64,000 bases of DNA from Catenulispora sp. GP43 (GTDB lineage: Bacteria; Actinomycetota; Actinomycetes; Streptomycetales; Catenulisporaceae), in contig NZ_JBGCCT010000010.1 in NCBI RefSeq assembly GCF_041260665.1, positions 62,001 to 126,000 of the forward strand, given 5' to 3'. Below are positions 50,488-58,322 of this stretch, piece by piece; position 1 is the first letter of the stretch, and each line of letters starts with the position of its first letter. A program made the translations under genes and the position numbers. The notes under the pieces were generated by a model, which was given only the letters and a program-made list of their open reading frames with translations, made no database searches and was not told the DNA's origin.

Positions 50488-51000
50488 TCAACTGACCTTG
50501 TCGAGCCAGAAGCGGAAGTGGCTGCTGAAGGGTTCCGCGCAGGTACGCAACGCGGTCTGGAGCCAGTCGGCTGACGCGGCGGCCTGCGCGATGACGTCGG
50601 GCGGATAGGAGTATCGGACCTGGTGGTCAGCGAACTCGTCCTCGTCGTCGACGAAGATATCGCCCCCATCGCGGACACGGCAGACGTCGAGGTCAAGGTC
50701 GATCATGGTGACCTCGCCGGGGTTCGGCCACTGGGATGGCGTGGTGACGTCGCAGTAAGCGTCCAACCGCTGGGGCGCGTCCAGGAATAGCGCGGTCCAC
50801 CACGCATAGCGGGGGATGAGCTTGACCCTGGCTTCTTTCGAGTCATAGACGGGTCCCTCGTCACCCTTGCTGTGGACGGTGCCGGCCGGCATGCCGAGCC
50901 AGACGCCGTGGTCGTCCTCCCCGAGCCGGAACATGGTGCAATGCCAATGCAGGCTGCCGTCGTACTTGCGGGCGGAGAAGAGAACCTCGGCGGCGTTCAT
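50488..51000 (-). CDS. DUF402 domain protein (FomD/nucleotide phosphohydrolase-like)
   Basis: The ATG at 51000 gives 170 residues. It shows the DUF402 signature YAWWTALFLDAP, a run DLDLDVCRVRDGG and the acidic DEDEF, matching the metal site of FomD-type enzymes that hydrolyse nucleotide-linked phosphonates or diphosphates. The stop codon at 50488 coincides with the edge of the IS630 inverted repeat. The natural C-terminus may therefore have been changed by the insertion. Confidence 0.78.
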   Translation of the reverse strand: MNAAEVLFSARKYDGSLHWHCTMFRLGEDDHGVWLGMPAGTVHSKGDEGPVYDSKEARVKLIPRYAWWTALFLDAPQRLDAYCDVTTPSQWPNPGEVTMIDLDLDVCRVRDGGDIFVDDEDEFADHQVRYSYPPDVIAQAAASADWLQTALRTCAEPFSSHFRFWLDKVS

Positions 51001-51136
51001 GGCCAGCACGCTACCGCTAAGGCCGAGTCTCGCAGTCAGGAGCCGGAACTGCCTCTAGGCCTACCCGGCAAAGGATCGCGGTCACCGCACTAGCCAGGGC
51101 CCATTAGCGTTCCACTGAAGGTAGGGGAGGATTCCG

Positions 51137-51649
51137 TTGGCCAAGACCGATGCAGAAAAGGCATGGCGTGACTACCGTGACGCGCTCGCCAGGCTCGACA
51201 CCGCTCAGCGGCGGCTCCAGCAGATCGAACACAGCAAGCTGATTGATCTACTGCGGCAGAAGTTGAAGGGTCTCGACGCGGAAGAGCGCTCGGCCTTCAC
51301 GTTCGTCCGCAGCAATGCGGACATGTGGCCCCAACTGGCTATCGAGCTCTTCCCGGAGTTGGTGCGCCGCGTCTCCGGCCCGCATTGGCGTGGCGTCCGC
51401 GATAGGTGGGTGCTGCTGCACGTCGGGCCGCACGCGCTCAAGCCCCTGGTCGCTGAACACATGTCTGCTGTTCTGGCGGATCCGGAGGCCGATAGCGGAG
51501 AATATTGGGGACTTCTCGATCTCCTCTACTATGCCCGGTTCGATGACCTGATGGAGCAGCTGATCCAGGCGGCGTTGGCGTCTGAAGACGAAGACATCCG
51601 CGACGCGGGAATGGACTGGAAAATGACGTTGGAACGCAGCGGTATCTGA
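51137..51649 (+). CDS. hypothetical helical protein
   Basis: A TTG at 51137 follows GGGGAGG at good spacing. The 170-residue protein starts with a coiled coil (AEKAWRDYRDALARLDTAQR), then HEAT-like helical stretches (DMWPQLAIELFPELVRRVSG, DRWVLLHVGPHALKPLVAEH, DEDIRDAGMDWKMTL). This hints at an armadillo/HEAT-type scaffold that counts position-dependent units, but no family is recognised. Confidence 0.75.
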   Translation: MAKTDAEKAWRDYRDALARLDTAQRRLQQIEHSKLIDLLRQKLKGLDAEERSAFTFVRSNADMWPQLAIELFPELVRRVSGPHWRGVRDRWVLLHVGPHALKPLVAEHMSAVLADPEADSGEYWGLLDLLYYARFDDLMEQLIQAALASEDEDIRDAGMDWKMTLERSGI

Positions 51650-51747
51650 ACTGCCACACCGGAATGCGCCGACGACACCGAAAACGGCACCGACAGCCGC
51701 CACCTCGCCCGAGGACAAGGTGGCGGCGCGCTCAGGCAGTCCCGGGG

Positions 51748-52431
51748 CTAGCCCAACGAGCTGGCAGCGTCGCGGATGACGTCGAGTACAGCCTTGGGCT
51801 GCGAAAGCATCGCGACGTGGCTGCTGTCGAGGCTGACGGTCTTGGCCTTCATGCGTTCGGCGGCGGCGCGCTCCAGGTCCGGGTTCACGGTCTGGTCCTG
51901 GTCGCCCACGATGTACCAGCTCGGCTTCGTGCGCCACGCGGTGCCGGGCACCTGCTGGTCGAAGATGTCTGCGATCGGCACGGCGCCGGTCGCCAGGACG
52001 AGCTTCTGCTCCTCCGGCGGCAGGTCGCCGCAGAAGTAGCCGATACCCGACTCCTTGAGCCAGACGCGGTTGTCGGCGACCTCGATGTGCTCGAAGATCG
52101 GCGTGGGCCCGTACTTGTCCTGTTGCTGCTGCGAGGTCTCGTCCTCGTCGGGGGCGAGGGCACAGATGTAGACCAGGGCGCCGACGCGGTCGTGCGTGCC
52201 GGCCTTGGTGATCAGCGTGCCACCGTAGGAGTGACCCACGAGCACGACGGGGCCGGGCACGTGGTTGATGGCGCGGGTGACGCATGCGACGTCGCCTTCG
52301 AGTGAGTCGAGCCCGTGCTGCGAGGCGAGGACTTCGTGGCCCTCGGCCTGGAGCGTGGGGATGAGCTTGGCGAAGCACGAGCCGTCGGCCCACAGACCGT
52401 GAGCGAACACGATGCTAGCCTTGCCGGCCAT
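51748..52431 (-). CDS. alpha/beta hydrolase (HNL/esterase-like)
   Basis: The ATG at 52431 has AAGGAG 7 bp upstream. The 227-residue protein has VFAHGLWADGSCFAKLIPTL, the elbow VLVGHSYGGTLITKAG, WYIVGDQDQTVNPDLER and a C-terminal His in SLDSSHVAMLSQPKAV. It belongs to the small hydroxynitrile-lyase/esterase-like group common in actinobacteria. It is monocistronic; the substrate is unknown. Confidence 0.9.
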   Translation of the reverse strand: MAGKASIVFAHGLWADGSCFAKLIPTLQAEGHEVLASQHGLDSLEGDVACVTRAINHVPGPVVLVGHSYGGTLITKAGTHDRVGALVYICALAPDEDETSQQQQDKYGPTPIFEHIEVADNRVWLKESGIGYFCGDLPPEEQKLVLATGAVPIADIFDQQVPGTAWRTKPSWYIVGDQDQTVNPDLERAAAERMKAKTVSLDSSHVAMLSQPKAVLDVIRDAASSLG

Positions 52432-52720
52432 TGTTATCTCCTTCGTCGTCACTCTAAGTGAGAGATCCGCTTATTGGACCGCCAATGCCCCAGTTTGCAT
52501 CGTAACGACGGATGCCGCTTGCCGGGAGCTGCCCTAAGCGTGAAGAGCCTGTTCAATGGACACCCTGGGTAGCGGTCGCCGGCCCCTCATCCATTTAGGT
52601 GAGCCCGCCCGCACAGAGGCGCACGCCTGCCTCGAAGCGGGCGCCGGGCACGAAAAGATCATCATCACCGTCTGCGGGGTATCACAGCGCACTGTCAACA
52701 TCAACCACAGGAGGAGCCCG

Positions 52721-53104
52721 ATGGAGAGCCCGATCGAGGTAGTGCGCAGGTTCTGCGCAGCGTGGTCGGACAACACCGGGGCCGCCGAGCTGGCGGCTTT
52801 CTTCACCGAGGATGCCACTTACCACAACATTCCACTGGCGCCGATCACCGGCCGACAGGCCATCGCCGACTCCATCGCCTCGTTCATCCGCCCCGGCCCA
52901 CCCGGCATCGAGCAGATCGAGTTCAACGTCGTCAACATCGCGGCCGACGGACCGATCGTGATGACGGAGCGGGTGGACGTCTTCAGGCTCTCCGACAAAT
53001 CGTTCGAACTGCCGGTCATGGGGACCTTCGAGGTGGTCGACGGCAAGATCGCAGCCTGGCGCGACTACTTCGACATGAACCAGTTCACCAGCCGGATGGG
53101 ATAA
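52721..53104 (+). CDS. limonene-1,2-epoxide-hydrolase-like (LEH/SnoaL fold) protein
   Basis: AGGAGG precedes the ATG at 52721. The 127-residue protein has PIEVVRRFCAAWSDN, the Asn/Pro loop YHNIPLAPITGRQAIADSI, VMTERVDVFRL and the C-terminal IAAWRDYFDMNQF. The Asp-Arg-Asp catalytic set of limonene-1,2-epoxide hydrolases appears conserved (TGR, ERVD, WRDYFD). It should hydrate a small epoxide or act as a lyase-like NTF2-fold enzyme. Confidence 0.85.
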   Translation: MESPIEVVRRFCAAWSDNTGAAELAAFFTEDATYHNIPLAPITGRQAIADSIASFIRPGPPGIEQIEFNVVNIAADGPIVMTERVDVFRLSDKSFELPVMGTFEVVDGKIAAWRDYFDMNQFTSRMG

Positions 53105-53240
53105 GCCGGACCTCCTCAACGCTCGATTTCACATGGCGGATCTGCCGCACTGACCAGCCGGTTCAGGATGGCAGATCTCGTATGCCAGCGAGCTGGCGTG
53201 CGACGGCCGACTGGTCGGCCTCGCCCAGCACATCATCAGA

Positions 53241-53530
53241 GAGCAACGACGCACTCGCTGCCTACACCGGCATGTGGAACGACATGGCGAACGCCTCGCA
53301 CACAGCGAACTGGCGAGACACTTCCCTCACCAATCACGCGACCGGCGAGGCACTGGCAGAGATTCTCAGCGGGCTGTATTCAATGAGTCAGCAGGGTTGG
53401 GTATCGCATGGCGCGCCCGTCCTACGTCCGCGCATCACCAGTTCGAAAGGGTCATCGAAGCCCATGTCGAGCTGGCAAACGGGGTCTGGCGCATGACCTA
53501 CTACGCCGTCACCGCCGCCGGGGTACAGGA
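53241..53530 (+). pseudogene. secreted actinobacterial hypothetical protein remnant
   Basis: The frame SNDALAAYTGMWNDMANASH through NHATGEALAEILSGLYSMSQ and GWVSHGAPVLRPRI matches a family of Streptomyces exported lipoprotein-like proteins. Its signal sequence is missing and the rest continues in another frame (VELANGVWRMTYYAVTAAG), so there is a truncation plus frameshift. Confidence 0.45.
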
Positions 53531-53574
53531 CCGGGGGCGGTGCCCGGGCACCGCTGACGCGGCTACGCCGGCCG

Positions 53575-53763
53575 GCCGACTGGGTCGCGGAGAAGCCGCG
53601 GCTAAGACTGGAGATCGTCGAACACAGCGACGGCATGTCAGGGTTCGTGGTTCTGCCGCTCAGGTGGGTGGTGGAGCAGACTCACGCCTGGATCGTCCGG
53701 CAGCGCAGGCGCGTCCGGGACTACGAGCGGCTCCCCGAAAGCCACAAGGCCATGGCCCGTTGA
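53575..53763 (+). pseudogene. IS5-family (ISL2-type) transposase C-terminal remnant
   Basis: The strand encodes WVAEKPRLRLEIVEHSDGMS, GFVVLPLRWVVEQTHAWIVR and RRRVRDYERLPESHKAMAR before a stop. This is the C-terminus of IS5-type transposases (RRWVVERTxAW...RDYExxPExxEAM), including the final Glu of the DDE triad region. The 5' part of the element is gone. Confidence 0.82.
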
Positions 53764-53968
53764 TCGATGGCGCTGGTCAGGATCCGACACCTGGCCCGGA
53801 CCCCGCAGCGGTGAGCACCGCGAACCAGCACAGCGGCTGACACCGTAGGCGACGGCGTCGATATCAGCGCTCAGGGGACGACTCCCCTGTTCTCCTGGGT
53901 CGGGCGGCGCGGTCCGGGGTGAAAGAATGGACCGCGCCGGCCGGTGTCGGTCGTCAGCTGGTCGGCGG

Positions 53969-54943
53969 TTAGTGGCGCGGGTTGATCCGGCCGGTGAGGA
54001 GGTTGGGGTCCTTCTGGGTGACGTAGGCGGCGGAAGCGACGTAGAAGGTGTTGCCGCGCACGGCGACCGACGTCGGGTTCGACAGGCCGTCCTGGGCGGT
54101 CAGCACGATGGTGTGGGAGCCGTCCGGTCGCACCAGCGCTACTTCGTTGGACGGGTTGAGGGTGGCGAGCAGGCGGTCGTCGTGACCGATGAACTCGAAG
54201 TCATCGATTCCGCCGAGGCCGGTGGCGGCGATCTGGGGGGTGCCGGCGCGGCCGCGGTCACCGATCGGGTAGCGGACGATGGTGCCCTTGTCCAGGTTGG
54301 AGGCCCAGACCGCGCCGTTGTGGACTTTCAGGCCGTTGGCGCCGAGGAAGCCCGTGGACGCCAGCTCCGGTCCGGACGCCCAGACTGTTGCCGGGCCGCC
54401 GACAGCCGGAATGCGCCAGATGACGCCGAGGACCGAGTCGGTGACGTAGAAGTCGCCGGTGGTCTCGTCCCTGGCCAGCCCGTTGGGAAGCCCATTGCCG
54501 GGCAGGGCCGCGATCCGCTCCGGGGTGTCTCCGGGTCGGACCCGCCAAAGGCCCGTCAGGTCGTCGGTGCCGGTAGCCTCCAGGACGTAGAACGTGCCGT
54601 CCTCGGTGCGGACCAGTCCGGTGGACAGGGCGAAGTGCAGGACCGGGGTGTTGACGCCACCGTCGGCCGGTCCGGGGAGCGTGGCCAGGACACTGACCTT
54701 TCCGTCCCGGCCGATCCGGGCGATCTGCCGGGCGGCGGAGAACGACAGGTCCACCGCGCCGCCGCGGTCCAGGGTGATGTTCTCCGGCATCTGGCCGGCG
54801 GCCAGGTTGAAGTGGTCGGCGATGCGCACCGAGGACACCGGCGGACTAGAGGCCATCGCCGAACCGGAGACGATGACCGACACGGCGGTCGCGGCAACCG
54901 CGGCGGCCACGAGGTTTCGTATATTCCTGCGGGTGTTGAGCAC
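53969..54943 (-). CDS. secreted six-bladed beta-propeller, paralogue of the 21603 gene
   Basis: A GTG at 54943 gives 324 residues with a signal peptide (NLVAAAVAATAVSVIVSGSA). Propeller repeats mirror the protein at 21603: LPNGLARDETTGDFYVTDSV, GANGLKVHNGAVWASNLDKG, NPTSVAVRGNTFYVASAAYV and an ending of the form PNLLTGRI. The fold is SMP-30/NHL-like. Function unknown; extracellular ligand or lactone binding is only inferred. Confidence 0.88.
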   Translation of the reverse strand: MLNTRRNIRNLVAAAVAATAVSVIVSGSAMASSPPVSSVRIADHFNLAAGQMPENITLDRGGAVDLSFSAARQIARIGRDGKVSVLATLPGPADGGVNTPVLHFALSTGLVRTEDGTFYVLEATGTDDLTGLWRVRPGDTPERIAALPGNGLPNGLARDETTGDFYVTDSVLGVIWRIPAVGGPATVWASGPELASTGFLGANGLKVHNGAVWASNLDKGTIVRYPIGDRGRAGTPQIAATGLGGIDDFEFIGHDDRLLATLNPSNEVALVRPDGSHTIVLTAQDGLSNPTSVAVRGNTFYVASAAYVTQKDPNLLTGRINPRH

Positions 54944-55039
54944 GGTGGTTCCATTTCCTTGACGGGACGGACGGTTGTTCCGGGAGCAACTCTGCGGTGG
55001 TCCCGCCGAGGCAACCAGCCTCGGCCTTGCCTATCCCTG

Positions 55040-55212
55040 GCCGGGATAGGCTGTGGGAGCTCGCCATCCTGTGGGCCGACCACCAGGTGCGGGCCTGCGA
55101 CGTCGCGGACTACGTCCTAGCCACCGCCGCACCCGGCTCACCGTCGGAGAGCGCGCTGCGCCTGCTGGCCCAGGCCACCGGGGACTATGTCAGGATTCTG
55201 CAGCCGGTATGA
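55040..55212 (+). pseudogene. MmyB-type XRE regulator C-terminal remnant
   Basis: The frame ILWADHQVRACDVADYVL resembles FAALWAEHRVRAWDLAEYRM of the intact regulator at 17162. It then jumps to PGSPSESALRLLAQATGD, matching PGSDSQAALRLLAHAA near its C-terminus. The HTH, most of the ligand domain and an internal stretch of about 35 residues are missing. Confidence 0.7.
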
Positions 55213-55576
55213 CCGATAACGTCTCGGCAGCCATTGGTGCCGGTTACGACAGCTTGTCCCAAGTTGAGGAACATCGCGTTTGACGCCAACCACGTTTCAG
55301 GCATCGTAAGCGCCCCGCCGGAATCGCCGCGGTCGCCGCGATGCTGGCGGTCCATCGCCATCCAACTGTCCGGCGCCCGGATCAGTTCGAATCGGCGGCT
55401 TTGAAGCACAGTTCACCAGTCACATTGACCAGCTCCAGATCATCGCGGATGGCGTTTCCAAGAAGGTCGACGACGAGCACGCGGTGGTCGCAGCCTCGCC
55501 AAGTGGACATGCGGCGAGAACCACCGAGCTCAGCGGATCCAGATAGGTGTGGCCAGCTGTGCCCCGCCTGGACCGG
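55213..55576. other. gene-free stretch with short unrecognised frames
   Basis: About 360 bp between the MmyB remnant and the DUF1330 gene. One plus-strand frame (HIDQLQIIADGVSKKVDDEH and on to 55546) has protein-like composition but no start or known domain. It is possibly another decayed gene. Confidence 0.35.
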
Positions 55577-55891
55577 CTACTCGCCGGTTTGCTGCTGAGC
55601 GTCGTAGCCTTCGACGAACAGCAATCGGCGGCGCAGAGCCTTGCTCGCCAGGGCACGGGCCGGGGCGTATTCCACAGAGTCGTACCAGGTTCTGAGCGTG
55701 GCCATATCGGCGAACTCGATGACGACAAGCCTCCGGTTGCCGGACCACTCCCCCTCCGCGGCGGTCGGCGACGCGGCCAGGACGAGATAGCGGCCGCCGA
55801 AGTGGCCGACAGCCGCGCGCGCCAGCCGGACGTATTCCCTCGCCGCCTCCCGGTCGATGGTTTCGACCTCTGTGATGCTGTATGCGGGCAT
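55577..55891 (-). CDS. DUF1330 family protein
   Basis: GGAAGGAG lies 7 bp before the ATG at 55891. The 104-residue protein has the ferredoxin-like DUF1330 pattern: YSITEVETIDREAAREYVRL, VGHFGGRYLVLAASPTAAEG, RRLVVIEFADMATLRTWYDS, EYAPARALASKA. Dimeric alpha-beta barrel proteins of this type may bind or modify small molecules; no function is established. Confidence 0.88.
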   Translation of the reverse strand: MPAYSITEVETIDREAAREYVRLARAAVGHFGGRYLVLAASPTAAEGEWSGNRRLVVIEFADMATLRTWYDSVEYAPARALASKALRRRLLFVEGYDAQQQTGE

Positions 55892-55915
55892 GGGAAGCTC
55901 CTTCCCGATCGAGGT

Positions 55916-56304
55916 CTATGAAGCGTCTTCGGCGAGGATGCGGTCGCGAGCGGCGTTGAGCGCCGCGGTCACAGCGTCTGCGGGCCGGTTGAAGCTGGCG
56001 AACGGCGCCGACGGGACACCGGTGCGGGCCTCTTCGCCGTGCTTGCGACCGAAGCCGCTGTCGCCGCGGCCGCCAAACGGCAATGCGGAGCATCGAGGTC
56101 ATGGCCATCGCGTGGATCACGATGGCCGCCGGGTGTGGCCAAGGGGAAGTTCCACGGGCCGATCACACCGAGCACACCGTAGGGCAGGTGCTCGATCCAG
56201 GCACGCTGGTTGGCCGCGCTCGGCGGTACCTAGACGTCTCGGCGGCCGAGCACCGCCGAGTTCCCACCACGGGCCGGCGGCTGCGCGAGCACCGGCCAGT
56301 GTAA
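55916..56304 (-). pseudogene. aldehyde dehydrogenase remnant with large internal deletion
   Basis: In shifted frames the strand reads PYGVLGVIGPWNFPL, the N-terminal NAD-domain motif of ALDHs, and then LPFGGRGDSGFGRKHGEEAR and FASFNRPADAV, the C-terminal ALDH end. The whole middle, including catalytic Glu and Cys, is deleted. The frame breaks at the junction. Confidence 0.78.
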
Positions 56305-56320
56305 CCATCTCTGCTCCCTG

Positions 56321-57268
56321 CTATGCCATGTGCTTGTCGAACCAGTCGAGCATCGGAGCCGGGCGACGCTGGAACTCCAGGTATCCGTCGAACCTGGCCG
56401 TGGTGCCCTCGATCCAGGTGAGCCTCTTGTCTGCGACGGGGATGTTGTCGAACATCGTCTGGACGTCGCTGGGCTCTGTGAGTACGTCGTCGCGCACCTG
56501 ATAGAGGAATGTCGGTACGCGCACGCTCTTCGCCCAGCTCGGCGCGTCGCGTTCGGCGAAGCCCATGCTGGTCCGCCGGATGATCTTCTGCTCGAACTCG
56601 TCGATGCGGTCGGCGAGCCCGAGCATACCGAGGCGGCGTTGCACGATGGTGCGGGCCGTCACCGGCTGCGGCGCGACGAGCGCCCGCACGCCGTCGAACG
56701 CGTGCGGGAACTGCGTCATGGCCGCGAACGTGGAGCTCGCGCCCATGCATCGGCTGAACAGGCCGATCGTCAGGTCGCGGGTCTCGGGGCGGACCCGGGC
56801 AAAAGCGAGCGAGCCGACGACGTCGCGCGCCTCGTAGATGCCGCTGGAGGTGATCCCGCCGTTCGCGCCGCCGCTGTGGCCGTGATTGCGCAGGTCGTAG
56901 GCGAGCACGTGGTAGCCGGCGTCGTGCAGGATCCGGTAGTCGGGCACAAAGTCGACCTCGAACCCGTTGCCGCTGGCGGCCCACTCGGTGTGCCACGGCT
57001 CCAGGTGCGCGGGGAGGCCGGCGCGGTTGAAGCCCATCGGATGGTTCGCGATGATCAGCTTGTCCGAGCCCGGGGCTGGGATGTACCAGCCTTCGAGCGG
57101 GACTCCGTCGTGGGACGGGAAGCTGACGCGCTCGTAGTCGAGTCCGTAGTCGCCGGGCGTGTGCAAGATCGGCGAGCGACGCTGGAAGCTGAAGCCGTCG
57201 GCGAACCTTTCCAGGATCTGCTGGGCCTGGGCCTCGGAGAGCGTGGTCGGAGTATCGGTGGCGGGCAT
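56321..57268 (-). CDS. alpha/beta hydrolase with Cys in the nucleophile elbow
   Basis: The 315-residue protein has YIPAPGSDKLIIANHPMGFN, DYRILHDAGYHVLAYDLRNH, GHSGGANGGITSSGIYEARD and the elbow IGLFSRCMGASSTFAAM, where Cys replaces Ser. The acidic region QVRDDVLTEPSD is clear, but the usual catalytic His is not obvious near GTTARFDGY. Length and start follow dienelactone-hydrolase-like family members with the same Cys elbow. It starts 15 bp after the NmrA-like gene and is in one operon with it. Confidence 0.85.
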   Translation of the reverse strand: MPATDTPTTLSEAQAQQILERFADGFSFQRRSPILHTPGDYGLDYERVSFPSHDGVPLEGWYIPAPGSDKLIIANHPMGFNRAGLPAHLEPWHTEWAASGNGFEVDFVPDYRILHDAGYHVLAYDLRNHGHSGGANGGITSSGIYEARDVVGSLAFARVRPETRDLTIGLFSRCMGASSTFAAMTQFPHAFDGVRALVAPQPVTARTIVQRRLGMLGLADRIDEFEQKIIRRTSMGFAERDAPSWAKSVRVPTFLYQVRDDVLTEPSDVQTMFDNIPVADKRLTWIEGTTARFDGYLEFQRRPAPMLDWFDKHMA

Positions 57269-57283
57269 TGGCCGGTTCCTCTC

Positions 57284-58177
57284 CTACTGAGCCTGAACGG
57301 CCGGCTTGAGTGTGTCCTGGCACCACTGGCGGAAGCTCGTCGGCGTGCTGGTCAGCGGTGTGCGGATCGCGGCGTTGTCGAGCCCCGCGTTCTTGGCGGA
57401 CATCATGTCCGTCATGGCCTGGGCCATCGCTTGGCTCATGCCGCGTCCGGCGAGGTTCGCGGTGAACGTCTCGAACGGGATCCGCTGGTAGCGCACCGGG
57501 GTGCCCAGCACCTCGGAGATGATCCGCGCCATGTCGTTGTAGGACAGGTCCTCGGGGCCGAGCAGCGGCTGCTCGGCCACCCCGTCCCATGTCTCATCGA
57601 GTAACAACCGGGCTGCGGTCGCGGCGATGTCACGGGTGGCGACCGACGGGAGTCCGCGGTCGGCGTCGATCGGTCCGAAGAACATGCCGCTGTTCTTGAT
57701 CGGGGAGGCCTGCCACAGCAGGTTGTCCATGAACGAGGGCATCGTCAGAGCGCGGTAGGCGACGCCGCTGCCCGCGATCAGATCGTCCATCGCCAGGGTC
57801 GCGGTGACGTGGCCGGCCTTGTCGGCGACGTCTGTACCGCGGCCAAGGGCCGAGACACCGACGACGCGGCGCACCCCGTGGCGTTCGAACGCCGCCACGG
57901 CGGGGCGAGCGAAACCGACGTAGGCCTCCTCGACGCTGGCAGCCTCATCGTCCGGCGGCACCAGCCAGAACACCGCGTCGGCGTCCTTGAACGCCCGGTC
58001 GAGCACCGCGGCGTCGCCGTGTGAGCCTTCGACGACCTCGACGCGCCGACGTACCTGCTCGGGCAGCCGGGCCGGATCGCGCACGATGACGCGTACCGGC
58101 TGGGCATCGGCTCCGTCGAGGACGTCGGCCAGGACCTGGCGGCCGATCTGGCCGGTCGGTGTGGTGATGACGATCAT
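57284..58177 (-). CDS. NmrA-like NAD(P)-binding oxidoreductase
   Basis: The ATG at 58177 follows AGGAG at 6 bp. The 297-residue protein has TTPTGQIGRQVLADVLDGAD, GDAAVLDRAFKDADAVFWLV, VRRVVGVSALGRGTDVADKA and YRALTMPSFMDNLLWQASPI. It is an atypical SDR of the NmrA/quinone-reductase group. It heads a two-gene operon with the Cys-elbow hydrolase and is divergent from a LysR regulator, its likely activator. Confidence 0.9.
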   Translation of the reverse strand: MIVITTPTGQIGRQVLADVLDGADAQPVRVIVRDPARLPEQVRRRVEVVEGSHGDAAVLDRAFKDADAVFWLVPPDDEAASVEEAYVGFARPAVAAFERHGVRRVVGVSALGRGTDVADKAGHVTATLAMDDLIAGSGVAYRALTMPSFMDNLLWQASPIKNSGMFFGPIDADRGLPSVATRDIAATAARLLLDETWDGVAEQPLLGPEDLSYNDMARIISEVLGTPVRYQRIPFETFTANLAGRGMSQAMAQAMTDMMSAKNAGLDNAAIRTPLTSTPTSFRQWCQDTLKPAVQAQ

Positions 58178-58310
58178 GATTGCTCCTGGCTTCGTAGCTG
58201 TCATCTCCACAGTGCGCGCCGACACGTGTGCCCGTCCAAGACGTATTCCTGAACGCAATGCGTATCACTTATGACAGCAGATCAAAGCTGCCTTGCGGCG
58301 GAGCATCTGC

Positions 58311-58322
58311 TACCGTCGAAGG
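58311..58322 (+). promoter_or_regulatory. -10 element of leaderless LysR gene
   Basis: TACCGT (58311-58316) ends 6 bp before the GTG at 58323, placing the start codon at +1. Repeated ATACG-type strings (58218-58266) lie between it and the divergent gene and may be LysR sites. Confidence 0.45.

Noticed and set aside
52432-52720. Small frame upstream of the LEH-like gene
   Set aside because: It starts without a ribosome site, has mixed composition and no domain; the downstream ATG has AGGAGG.
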